Of a DNA stretch of 18,828 nucleotides, positions 1 to 6,427 are shown one piece after another. The notes under the pieces were generated by a model. It made no database searches. It was not told the origin of the DNA and saw only the letters and a program-made list of their open reading frames with translations. The stretch covers positions 1 through 18,828 of the forward strand of contig JABXJT010000093.1 of NCBI GenBank assembly GCA_013375455.1. Reading direction: 5' to 3'. Numbering within the stretch: position 1 is the stretch's first letter; each line of letters opens with the position of its first letter. This stretch comes from Candidatus Helarchaeota archaeon. Its GTDB lineage: Archaea > Asgardarchaeota > Lokiarchaeia > Helarchaeales > HEL-GB-A. A program made the translations under genes and the position numbers.

Positions 1-296
1 CGCTTGACGATTCCTTTTGCAGGGGGTTCTTCCATTTGCTCACAAATCGCGACTTTAAATCCTTTTCTGATTAAACGGGTAACGTAAGTATCCCCGGCAT
101 GATGGGGAACTCCAGCTAAAGGGACTCGATTTTTACCTTTTCCTCGTGCTGTTAGGACAACATTCAATTCCTTACTAAATAATTTCGCATCTTCCCCAAA
201 GGTCTCATAAAAATCACCCACTCGAAAAAATAAGATGACATCTTTGTACTTGTTTTTTATGGAGTAGTACTGTTGCATCATGGGCGTTTTCGACAA
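1..296 (-). CDS. mutS: DNA mismatch repair protein MutS, N-terminal part (cut by window edge)
   Basis: MutS binds mispaired DNA as a dimer and starts mismatch repair. The visible 98 residues are the mismatch-recognition domain. The KTPMMQQY segment is the usual opening of MutS, and [13 protein letters not shown] holds the Phe-x-Glu motif that stacks on the mispaired base. The following [15 protein letters not shown] and [10 protein letters not shown] segments are also family signatures. The first ATG pair (position 281) falls inside the conserved KTPMM block, so I place the start at the TTG at 296. GGTGA (304-308, minus strand) lies seven bases upstream of it, and an in-frame TGA lies further upstream. 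The ATPase and clamp domains lie outside the window. The gene diverges from the formyltransferase-like gene at 390. Identity is near certain; the TTG start is likely. Confidence 0.95.
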   Translation of the reverse strand, partial: MSKTPMMQQYYSIKNKYKDVILFFRVGDFYETFGEDAKLFSKELNVVLTARGKGKNRVPLAGVPHHAGDTYVTRLIRKGFKVAICEQMEEPPAKGIVK

Positions 297-389
297 AAAA
301 ACTTCACCAATGGGTTGTTCTCTGCGATTTAATCAGTATGATAACCTTTTAAAACCTTTGTTGATAGTTGAAAATTTGAGTGGTGCAAA

Positions 390-1211
390 ATGGCGAAAAG
401 AATACTGTATGATCCTCAGAGGAATCCGGGTCGTCCCATGCAGGTTGCCGGGTTCATGTCAGGTTCTGGAACAAACATCCGAAAAATTCTTGAAAAGGAA
501 CGGGAATTAAAGCAACAAGAAGGTGAAACTCCCTATAAATTAGTGTTTCTATTCAGTGATGTAGCAGATCCGAAAAAATGCAAGATTCGCGAGATTGCAA
601 AAGAATACAATTTACCTTTCCACATTAATGACATCTGGGAATTTTATAGAAGCCGCGGACATACATCAAAACGGGACCTGAACTTGCGCCGAGAGTACGA
701 TATGGTAACATTGGAGGAACTCAAGGAAAAACAAATTGATTGTGTTGCATTGGGAGGATACATGAGCATTGTTACCGATGTTATTTTTGATGCCCATCCA
801 ACCATTAACGTCCATCCAGCAGATCTTTCAATAATTGATGAAAAAACGAGTAAAAGAAAGTTCACGGGCGACCATGCAGTACGGGATGCAATTCTTGCTG
901 GAGAACCTGAGATTCGGGCAAGCACCCACATTGCTACAGCTGATGTGGATGGGGGTCCTCTCCTTCTCATCTCGAAACCCGTTCAAATAGAATTCCCCGA
1001 TTCTGTCTCCTTGGATGACTTGAAGAAAGAGGAAAATAAGGATTTGTTAGAAGAAATTGCGGACTCTCATCAAGATGCGTTAAAGAAAATTGGGGATTGG
1101 GTCATCTTTCCCCTATCACTTATCTACATCGCCAAAGGGCTCGTGGCATTAGATGAGGAGGGCACTATCTATATAGAAGAAAAACCACGGCCACACGGAT
1201 TGAAACTTTAA
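390..1211 (+). CDS. PurN-like formyltransferase-family protein
   Basis: This 273-residue protein belongs to the formyltransferase fold that includes phosphoribosylglycinamide formyltransferase (PurN), which adds a formyl group to GAR in purine synthesis using formyl-tetrahydrofolate. Visible family features are the phosphate-binding loop GFMSGSGTNI (about residues 21-30), the catalytic Asn140 and His142 in INVHPADLS, the GDHAVRDAI segment (160-168), and the catalytic Asp in the DVDGGPLL loop (185-192). It is longer than typical PurN (about 190-215 residues). Extra charged sequence sits between residues 80 and 110, and the C-terminal extension is unusual, so the substrate may differ from GAR. 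No other purine genes are nearby. The start ATG has GGTG a few bases upstream. The gene converges on the M28 peptidase with a three-base gap. Confidence 0.82.
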   Translation: MAKRILYDPQRNPGRPMQVAGFMSGSGTNIRKILEKERELKQQEGETPYKLVFLFSDVADPKKCKIREIAKEYNLPFHINDIWEFYRSRGHTSKRDLNLRREYDMVTLEELKEKQIDCVALGGYMSIVTDVIFDAHPTINVHPADLSIIDEKTSKRKFTGDHAVRDAILAGEPEIRASTHIATADVDGGPLLLISKPVQIEFPDSVSLDDLKKEENKDLLEEIADSHQDALKKIGDWVIFPLSLIYIAKGLVALDEEGTIYIEEKPRPHGLKL

Positions 1212-1214
1212 TTT

Positions 1215-2483
1215 TTAGATATTTGATTCTGCTTCATTCAGAATATAACCAATGCACACTTTTAGAGCTAGTTCCAAGGACCCTCGCTCTATTCTGTCCA
1301 GGGTATCGGTAGGTTGGTGATAGAAATAGGGGAATTGGCTTATTCTCCCGGAAGATAAGGACACAGCTTTAAGTTTTACCTTTGAGAATGCAGCGGCATC
1401 AGTTCCGCCAGAGAGTAGACCCCCAAGTCGTTCCAAAATTGAATCCCCGAAATTATTAATCGGCACCCCGACTAACTCGGCCACTTTTTCCACTTTCTCA
1501 ACGACTTCTTTTGAGTGGTGGGTTCTCGTGGTGGGCTCGTTCGAAAAAATCCCGCAACCATCAGCACTACTGATACCATCCATGTTAAAATTGACGGTAT
1601 TATGTTGTTTCAATTCGTCCAAGTGCGCTGCCACGTATCGATAAGCCCCTCGAAGTCCAGCCTCTTCACATCCGAACGAGACCAAGCGTATTTCCATCCC
1701 TTCAGGGATGATTTCTCGATGTTTCTGGAGGTAGCGCCCCAACCCTAGCACGACCGCCACTGCGCTCAGATTATCAATTGCACCCGGTACGGTGTTCGCC
1801 CTTTCACCAGGCCAGACGAAGAGGAGCAACCCGATCAAAGGAGCAATCCCGATCAGGAACCATTTAAACGCCATTCCCCCGAGAAAAGCGAAATTCAGGA
1901 TGAATATGGTCGCAATCAGATTCAGAACTGACAGCACGATCCAGACAACAAAGACGACCAATGCAAGAAAAATGATGATAAAATAACCGTGTTTCAAATA
2001 CCGCAATAGGTTAAATTGTAACGCGCTATCGTGGTGACCTGAGAAAATAAGAATGTTCTTCACTTCACCTTTTGGTTTCATGATTCCAACTACATTTTGA
2101 GAGGGCTTTTCTTTGAACAGGGGATCTATAAATTCATCGTAATTGAAGAATTCGAACCATAGTATGATGAGTGAGATGATGTTAAGAGACACAGCAAGAA
2201 TGGCAGCTACTAGGGGGATGACAGGCATTAGGAAGAAATAACAGGCAAAGGATGCCAGAACCATCAGGGCGACTGGTCTGAGCCATCCGAGAAAGGCCCT
2301 TGGGTGGCAGGTAAAAGCTTCGATGTGCGCCGAATCACACGTTTTGTCTAATTCCGCTTTAACAATTTCAGCGCTCTTCGCTTCTGCGGGGCTACAGGGC
2401 ATCCTTGGACCAACTTCGTCAATGATGCGTTGGATGATATCATACATGTAGTTGGCATCTTCTTTGGGGATTTCAATTTTCAT
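1215..2483 (-). CDS. M28-family zinc aminopeptidase-like protein with embedded membrane helices
   Basis: This 422-residue protein has the metal ligands of M28 di-zinc peptidases in order: GHHDSA (His150, Asp152), GAIDN (Asp237), CEEAG (catalytic Glu273, ligand Glu274), NMDG (Asp302) and FYHQPTDT (His389). The SGGTDAAAF segment (358-366) is also typical. It probably removes N-terminal amino acids from peptides. About two hydrophobic helices occur at residues 68-110 and about three at 165-225, the second set inserted between the first and second zinc ligands. There is no classical signal peptide. The start ATG has GGGTGA (2490-2495, minus strand) six bases upstream and a TATA-like element at 2556-2564. 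This whole upstream segment is duplicated at 4973-5079. The family call is firm; the substrate and which side of the membrane the active site faces are unknown. Confidence 0.9.
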   Translation of the reverse strand: MKIEIPKEDANYMYDIIQRIIDEVGPRMPCSPAEAKSAEIVKAELDKTCDSAHIEAFTCHPRAFLGWLRPVALMVLASFACYFFLMPVIPLVAAILAVSLNIISLIILWFEFFNYDEFIDPLFKEKPSQNVVGIMKPKGEVKNILIFSGHHDSALQFNLLRYLKHGYFIIIFLALVVFVVWIVLSVLNLIATIFILNFAFLGGMAFKWFLIGIAPLIGLLLFVWPGERANTVPGAIDNLSAVAVVLGLGRYLQKHREIIPEGMEIRLVSFGCEEAGLRGAYRYVAAHLDELKQHNTVNFNMDGISSADGCGIFSNEPTTRTHHSKEVVEKVEKVAELVGVPINNFGDSILERLGGLLSGGTDAAAFSKVKLKAVSLSSGRISQFPYFYHQPTDTLDRIERGSLELALKVCIGYILNEAESNI

Positions 2484-2576
2484 TTTCAGTCACCCGGGCT
2501 TTCATGTTTAGTCCAATTAAAATCAAACTGGAATTGATTAGTACTACTAGAGAATCTATATAAGTATTTTAACAAT
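2470..2576 (-). repeat. Direct repeat copy A: M28 promoter, leader and first codons
   Basis: These 107 bases recur at 4973-5079 in the same orientation, with about six mismatches and no gaps by my hand alignment. The copy spans the TATA-like box, leader, Shine-Dalgarno sequence, start codon and first codons (MKIEI) of the M28 gene. Similarity stops in the sixth codon on one side and just beyond the AACAAT at 2571-2576 on the other. Confidence 0.9.
2484..2576 (-). promoter_or_regulatory. Promoter and leader of the M28 peptidase gene
   Basis: Reading on the minus strand there is a TATA-like CTTATATAG (2556-2564). A transcription start is therefore expected near 2534, leaving a leader of about 50 bases. 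The Shine-Dalgarno GGGTGA lies at 2490-2495, six bases before the ATG. The TATA, leader and ribosome binding site are all kept in the second copy of the repeat at 4973-5079. Confidence 0.65.
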
Positions 2577-2637
2577 AAGAAAAGAATTAGTCCTGATGTT
2601 TTTAGCTAATAAATCTCGGATCAAACAACCTACGAAT

Positions 2638-2912
2638 TTAAGTTTTTATCCGACTCATTTTAATAAATTGTATTGGAGTTATAACATTCAATTTAGGAAT
2701 ATATTTTTGAAAATCGCGGGGATTCGAGGTAAGAATGGAATTCGTATAGTATTGGGCATGAGCACCAATTAAAAAATCGGGTATTAAGAATTCTCTTTTC
2801 CCTTTAAGACTTTTATATTGCAAGAAGGCTGCAGCTGCGGTACGTGCAATAGTGATATTCAAGTCAGTAGTAGTCGCTTCAAAAAGCTCATACAGAATTT
2901 CGAAACTGTTAC
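2638..2912 (-). pseudogene. vapC: vapC toxin, 3' fragment (PIN domain C-terminal part)
   Basis: About 90 residues of a PIN-domain ribonuclease toxin read from NSFEILYELF to the stop at 2638. The segment IPDFLIGAHA carries the third conserved acidic residue of the PIN active site. SNPRDF carries the last conserved Asn/Asp region typical of VapC C-termini. The first part of the domain is missing here and lies 1.5 kb away at 4412-4633, on the other side of the TnpB element. An open frame runs on to 2991, but its first 27 residues are basic and hydrophobic and unlike VapC, so I take them as transposon sequence. Joining position 2912 to 4412 restores the frame across the junction (TD/RNSFEI). The pieces cannot make a working toxin. 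Confidence 0.85.
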
Positions 2913-2984
2913 GAAAAGTGAATAAAAGTAGATAAATATCAATAAAAATAAATAATCTCACTTTATTTTTGCGTGAGTGTCTTT

Positions 2985-3007
2985 TGCGCAAAAATACAAT
3001 TTGCGCA
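2985..3007 (+). other. Inverted repeat (hairpin) near the left end of the TnpB element
   Basis: TGCGCAAA (2985-2992) and TTTGCGCA (3000-3007) form a perfect 8-bp stem with a 7-base loop. It lies between the inferred left boundary and the tnpB promoter. It could be the left-end structure recognised by a TnpA in trans, or an operator for tnpB. Confidence 0.6.
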
Positions 3008-3021
3008 TTTTGGTTGAGCAG

Positions 3022-3070
3022 ATTTATAATAGATGGTAGCGTATTATATTGTGATTTGTAATTGAGGGTG
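3022..3070 (+). promoter_or_regulatory. Likely tnpB promoter and ribosome binding site
   Basis: A TATA-like TTTATAAT lies at about 3022-3030, and GAGGGTG (3064-3070) sits four bases before the TTG start of tnpB. The spacing suits an archaeal promoter with a leader of about 25 bases. Confidence 0.45.
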
Positions 3071-3074
3071 CATT

Positions 3075-4409
3075 TTGAAAACGACTAAAACTGTTCGCAT
3101 CACTTCTTTCAAATTGACCAAGTGCAAGTACGAAAAAATCACCCAAGCACTTGCTTGCTTCAAGGAATCGGTAAATTTCTTGATTGCGAAGTGTGTGGAT
3201 AACCCACTGTTCCAGAAAGTGTCCAAGAAGGGAAATACCTATTATAATTATTCCTCGTATCCCAAAATTCGCAAGAGCTTCTATTTCGAGTGGAAAACGA
3301 AGTTTTCAAGCTTCCATACCCATTACTGCCACTCCGCCGCCCGAATCACCAAAGATATATTGCGGTCGTGGAATTCGTGGTGCTTCAAGAAGAAACGCCG
3401 TCTCCCCAACCCCACCTATAAAAAGAACTCAATGAGGTTGGAAGAATGCCTCTGCTACCTTGAGGGGGATCATGTAGTGTTGGTGATTGAACCGCGAAGC
3501 AAGTTGTACATTCCCTTTCAGCCGACCTCCCATCTCAAGCAGCTGAAAACTCAGAAGCACGGCGAAATCACCTTAAAATTAAATCCAGATCGCACGATGG
3601 ACATTTTCATCCCGTTTACTCGAGAGGTACAACCACGAGAAGTTAAATCCCTCCTTTTCATTGATACAAATGAGCGCAGTGTAGACTTCCTGTTGGTTAA
3701 TGAAACCAGCGCCCAGATAAAATCGTTGGATACTTCCCAACTTTCTACCACCCATTTCACCTATTCCCTCAAGCGACGCAATATTGCCCAAAAGATCGCC
3801 CAAGACTCGAAGTATCAACCGCAGAAACGCAAGGAACTCCTCGATAAGTACGGGAAACGGGAACGGCATAAGACTGCCAATATAATGCACGAAGTAGCCA
3901 ATGAGATCGCCGAATTTGTTGAAGTAAATGAAGCGTTAGTCGTCTTCGAAGACTTAACGAACATTCGCCAATCTTCAGCGCGCCAAAAGAACTTGAAATC
4001 CCGCCAGCAAAAGAAATCCAAGCGAATGCGACGGCGATTGAACCGCTGGAATTTTCGCCAATTTCAAACCTATTTAGAGTACAAGGTCAAAGCGACGGGG
4101 CATCCCGTCAAATACATAAACCCTCGATATACCTCCCAAATCTGTTTACAATGTGGAAGAAGAACGAAATGTTGGGGGCAGACCTTCACCTGCAAGCATT
4201 GTGGGTTCACCATGGACCGCCACGTTCTCGCCACGCTGAATATCGGGGAGGTCTTTCTGAAAACTCAGAATGTAGCGAGATCCGATCCCGCTGAAAGGTC
4301 TCGGATGACGATGATGGAGCGAGCCGTTCGTAACTGCAAGGAGACCATCATCCGAGAGGCAAGTCAATGTAATGAAATTATTGGAATTTATCCACTTTTA
4401 TCTACTTGA
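3075..4409 (+). CDS. tnpB: TnpB RNA-guided endonuclease (IS605/IS1341 family)
   Basis: TnpB proteins are RNA-guided nucleases, ancestors of Cas12, that cut DNA beside a short TAM motif and help their transposon persist at a site. This 444-residue copy has the full RuvC triad: Asp197 in LLFIDTNE, Glu292 in VVFEDL, and Asp381 in TMDRHVLATLNI. It also has an intact zinc finger, CLQC (357-360) and CKHC (373-376). The N-terminal half is the usual basic OrfB-type region. It starts at TTG with GAGGGTG upstream. After RuvC-III there is a 50-residue basic tail whose DNA overlaps the predicted omega-RNA, and the stop codon coincides with the inferred right end. No frameshift or catalytic loss is seen, so it looks active although it sits in a broken gene. 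Confidence 0.93.
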   Translation: MKTTKTVRITSFKLTKCKYEKITQALACFKESVNFLIAKCVDNPLFQKVSKKGNTYYNYSSYPKIRKSFYFEWKTKFSSFHTHYCHSAARITKDILRSWNSWCFKKKRRLPNPTYKKNSMRLEECLCYLEGDHVVLVIEPRSKLYIPFQPTSHLKQLKTQKHGEITLKLNPDRTMDIFIPFTREVQPREVKSLLFIDTNERSVDFLLVNETSAQIKSLDTSQLSTTHFTYSLKRRNIAQKIAQDSKYQPQKRKELLDKYGKRERHKTANIMHEVANEIAEFVEVNEALVVFEDLTNIRQSSARQKNLKSRQQKKSKRMRRRLNRWNFRQFQTYLEYKVKATGHPVKYINPRYTSQICLQCGRRTKCWGQTFTCKHCGFTMDRHVLATLNIGEVFLKTQNVARSDPAERSRMTMMERAVRNCKETIIREASQCNEIIGIYPLLST

Positions 4410-4411
4410 CA
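4255..4411 (+). ncRNA. Predicted omega-RNA scaffold overlapping the 3' end of tnpB
   Basis: In IS605-group elements the guide RNA scaffold comes from the end of tnpB and reads into the flank, which supplies the guide. Here GATGATGG (4310-4317) pairs with CCATCATC (4345-4352). The stem extends by TCTCG (4299-4303) with CGAGA (4353-4357) across a 6-base bulge. The guide would begin at about 4412 with GATCGGTCTTATTAAC, which is vapC sequence. The 5' end of the RNA is a guess; the 3' boundary follows from the inferred element end. Confidence 0.5.
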
Positions 4412-4633
4412 GATCGGTCTTATTAACTTTTAATTCATCTTCTTTGGGTGTTTTACTCGATAAAACTCCTACCCATATCTCTGCATATGAAATAAGGCTC
4501 ATAAAAACTTAAAATTCTAAATTTTTATTATTTCAACAACTTTTACTATATCCTGATAAAATTCATCCTCTTTCAGGAGAGAAATTATTATGCTCGAATC
4601 AATAATGATTTTATTGTTGGTTTGTTTCATCAT
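4412..4633 (-). pseudogene. vapC: vapC toxin, 5' fragment (with frameshift and stop)
   Basis: The first 37 codons read MMKQTNNKIIIDSSIIISLL and on to VEIIK, with the first PIN acidic residue in IIIDSS. A stop at 4517-4519 follows. In the next frame the missing middle appears: NLEF, an in-frame TAA, then VFMSLISYAEIWVGVLSSK and on to VNKTD, which carries the second PIN acidic residue (SYAEI). A single lost A in the A-run near 4523, and one AAA-to-TAA change, would explain both lesions. The frame then meets the 3' fragment across the TnpB element. The start overlaps the end of vapB, as is normal for vapBC operons. So vapC is triply broken: frameshift, nonsense codon and insertion. Confidence 0.85.
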
Positions 4634-4880
4634 CAGGACCTCTAATCATTTCAATGATTTCCTTAGTTGTTTTATTTTTAAATAGGGGGTGATCTTTCCA
4701 TATTCCGGTTACTTCCTTCAATATTTTATTGATATCTGAATCTTCTTTTTTCCTTATTAGAATTCCCTTGGCATTCGACTCAAATATAACTTTATCACCG
4801 ACTTTAAGCCCTAATTTCTCTCTAATATCCTTTGGAATGGTTATCTGTCCTTTCTTTGTTACTTTTGATTCTTCTACCAT
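4611..4880 (-). CDS. vapB: VapB-type antitoxin (AbrB/SpoVT DNA-binding fold)
   Basis: A small antitoxin of about 89 residues. The N-terminal swapped-hairpin domain reads ESKVTKKGQITIPKDIREKL followed by GLKVGDKVIFES, the classic AbrB/VapB signature that binds the operon's own promoter. The C-terminal part (KEVTGIWKDHPLF and on) would wrap the PIN toxin. I start at the ATG at 4880, which matches the family's usual length; a GTG three codons upstream (4889) is an alternative. No clear Shine-Dalgarno is present. A TATA-like TATAATTATT near 4915-4924 suggests a short leader. Its last codons overlap the vapC start at 4633. It is now an antitoxin without a working partner at this locus. Confidence 0.88.
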   Translation of the reverse strand: MVEESKVTKKGQITIPKDIREKLGLKVGDKVIFESNAKGILIRKKEDSDINKILKEVTGIWKDHPLFKNKTTKEIIEMIRGPDDETNQQ

Positions 4881-4972
4881 TGTAATCACAAGTAAAGAAT
4901 TTTATTCCTTACTTAATAATTATAGGAGAAATAAAAAAATATCTTGAAGTCTCTAAAAATGGCAGTGTCTAA

Positions 4973-5079
4973 ATTTCTATTTTCATTTACAGTCACCCGG
5001 GCTTTCATATTTAGTCCAATTAAAATCAAACTGGAATTGATTAGTACTAATTGAGTATCTATATAAGTATTTTAACAAT
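4973..5079 (-). repeat. Direct repeat copy B: orphan M28 promoter, leader and five codons
   Basis: This is the second copy of the 107-base repeat found at 2470-2576. It keeps the TATA-like box (5059-5067), the GGGTGA (4993-4998) and an ATG at 4986, but the reading frame is MKIEI followed by TAG (stop at 4969-4971). Beyond that point nothing resembles the M28 gene. Transcripts from it would run towards vapB, so it may now act as a second promoter with a five-codon leader frame for the antitoxin. Confidence 0.88.
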
Positions 5080-5129
5080 GAAAAAAAGGACCCGTGGTTA
5101 GCTCCCTTGGGAAGATTCAAGCACCGGAT

Positions 5130-6419
5130 TCAATCAGTTTCTTCTTCCTCAGGTTGCTCGGACTCTTCCGTCAATTCCTTATAGAGAGCTAGAAACTCAG
5201 AAGCGAGCTGTTCTCCAAAAGATCTCTGGATTTCGCACTTGACCAATTCAAACTCTTCTTCATTCTGTAAAACCCGTCTGAGTTTGGCTTCGATCTCTGG
5301 GGGTATTGTATAGACGTCCTTGGATAGAAATAGGGGCTCTTTTTCCTCATCTATGAGCCTAGACGGGAACATGGAAAAATGTTTTACGATCAATTCACTT
5401 GCGGCTTCGAATTGCGAAGCATCCTCACAAGATTCTTCCAAAAGTTTCTTAAATTTCTCCTCAAATTCCAAGGAAAATTTTTCCACTAAATCCACTAAAA
5501 ATTTTGAAGATTGGGAAATAATGAAACTAACTGTAATTTTTTCGGATTCGTAAAATAATATGATTCCTTCTTTCAAATGAATATTAACCAGCCCAGTTGT
5601 CTTTAGTTTCTCTTGGGTTTGTTGTTGTAGCGGAGTTAAAAATCGGGAACTTAATGTTTCACCTATTTTCGATTTCGCCCAAAGATGTTCGAATAAAATA
5701 ACTCCTTTTCGATTGCTCACGATGATTTTATAGGGTGTGAATGGGAGGACGAAAAGAAGTTTGGGTTCCTTTCTAATAATAAAAATGATTAAAGGAAAAA
5801 TTATTGCAAATGAAAGATTTACTGACCAAAGTAAAGCCCAATTTAGAGTTATTAGAATATTAGTTATACCTACTATTATTGCTAGTATGATTATACTAAC
5901 AAGAAGAATTGTTGCCTCTCTTTTAATTTCAAAAGGTGCATTAAGCCAAATTTTCAATATCCAGAATACTATATAAAAGGATAATATATAGAAAAAAAGA
6001 CTCGCAAAAATATCAAATAAACCTACCCAAATAACTCCGGTAAATCCGTCTATTGTTGTGACTGCAACCATTCCGGGTTGAAAAGCTAAATAACATACAA
6101 CTGCACCCAAACTAAATATTGGGATTAGAATTACGGTATTATAGGATTCTCGCAACGCGTAATTCACTGTTATTATAAAAAAGATTGTAACGGGAAAAAT
6201 TACGACCGCTTCAATTCGGCCTAAAACGGTATTCAAAAACATTATTGCGAATCCATCAAGGGCGAAAAAGGAAGCCATACAAATCAATGAGAGCCCCCAA
6301 TAAAAATAGGTCCTTATATTTGAGGTCCTGTATGTTTTAAGTGCAAAGATGGACCCAAATAAGAGAACAGCAAAACATATAAAGTCTATAACAACATCAA
6401 TAGAAAAATTTAACATCAT
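5130..6419 (-). CDS. Multi-helix membrane protein with a cytosolic longin/roadblock-like domain
   Basis: The first 225 or so residues form seven to eight hydrophobic helices, resembling the membrane sensor halves of some signalling proteins. They are followed by KPLLF-type residues and a soluble alpha/beta region of about 200 residues (from YKIIVSNRKGVILFEHLW). Strand-like stretches (GVILFEHLW, GLVNIHLKEGIILFYESE, ITVSFIISQS) followed by a long amphipathic helix resemble longin or roadblock-type domains that are common in Asgard genomes. No kinase, GGDEF or transporter motif is present. The acidic tail ends EEEETD. I prefer the ATG at 6419, because GGGGGGTGA lies eight bases before it; GTG at 6431 or ATG at 6428 would overlap the stop of the upstream gene. 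It is translationally coupled to the winged-helix gene. The domain call is by pattern only. Confidence 0.7.
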   Translation of the reverse strand: MMLNFSIDVVIDFICFAVLLFGSIFALKTYRTSNIRTYFYWGLSLICMASFFALDGFAIMFLNTVLGRIEAVVIFPVTIFFIITVNYALRESYNTVILIPIFSLGAVVCYLAFQPGMVAVTTIDGFTGVIWVGLFDIFASLFFYILSFYIVFWILKIWLNAPFEIKREATILLVSIIILAIIVGITNILITLNWALLWSVNLSFAIIFPLIIFIIRKEPKLLFVLPFTPYKIIVSNRKGVILFEHLWAKSKIGETLSSRFLTPLQQQTQEKLKTTGLVNIHLKEGIILFYESEKITVSFIISQSSKFLVDLVEKFSLEFEEKFKKLLEESCEDASQFEAASELIVKHFSMFPSRLIDEEKEPLFLSKDVYTIPPEIEAKLRRVLQNEEEFELVKCEIQRSFGEQLASEFLALYKELTEESEQPEEEETD

Positions 6420-6427
6420 ATGGCTCA

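Larger units (their letters stand above)
2913..4411 (+). mobile_element. TnpB-only IS605/IS1341-type element inserted in vapC
   Basis: The element of about 1.5 kb holds one gene, tnpB, and no TnpA transposase. The boundaries are inferred by rejoining the two vapC pieces. The left flank ends in TTAC (2909-2912), a known IS605-group target and TAM sequence. The right end falls at the tnpB stop codon, as expected when the guide RNA overlaps the gene's 3' end. No target duplication is seen, in keeping with this family. The left end carries a hairpin (2985-3007) and the right end a long stem (4299-4357). Without TnpA it would need a transposase supplied in trans to move. Boundary error is perhaps a few bases on each side. 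Confidence 0.78.

Noticed and set aside
2913..2991. Upstream part of the open frame 2638-2991 as the N-terminus of a complete PIN protein
   Set aside because: The residues (RKRHSRKNKVRLFIFIDIYL) do not resemble a PIN start and lack the first acidic residue. The real N-terminus is found at 4412-4633.
2470..5079. CRISPR array or composite transposon explaining the direct repeats
   Set aside because: There are only two copies, 2.5 kb apart, each with promoter and codon content, and no terminal transposase pair is present.
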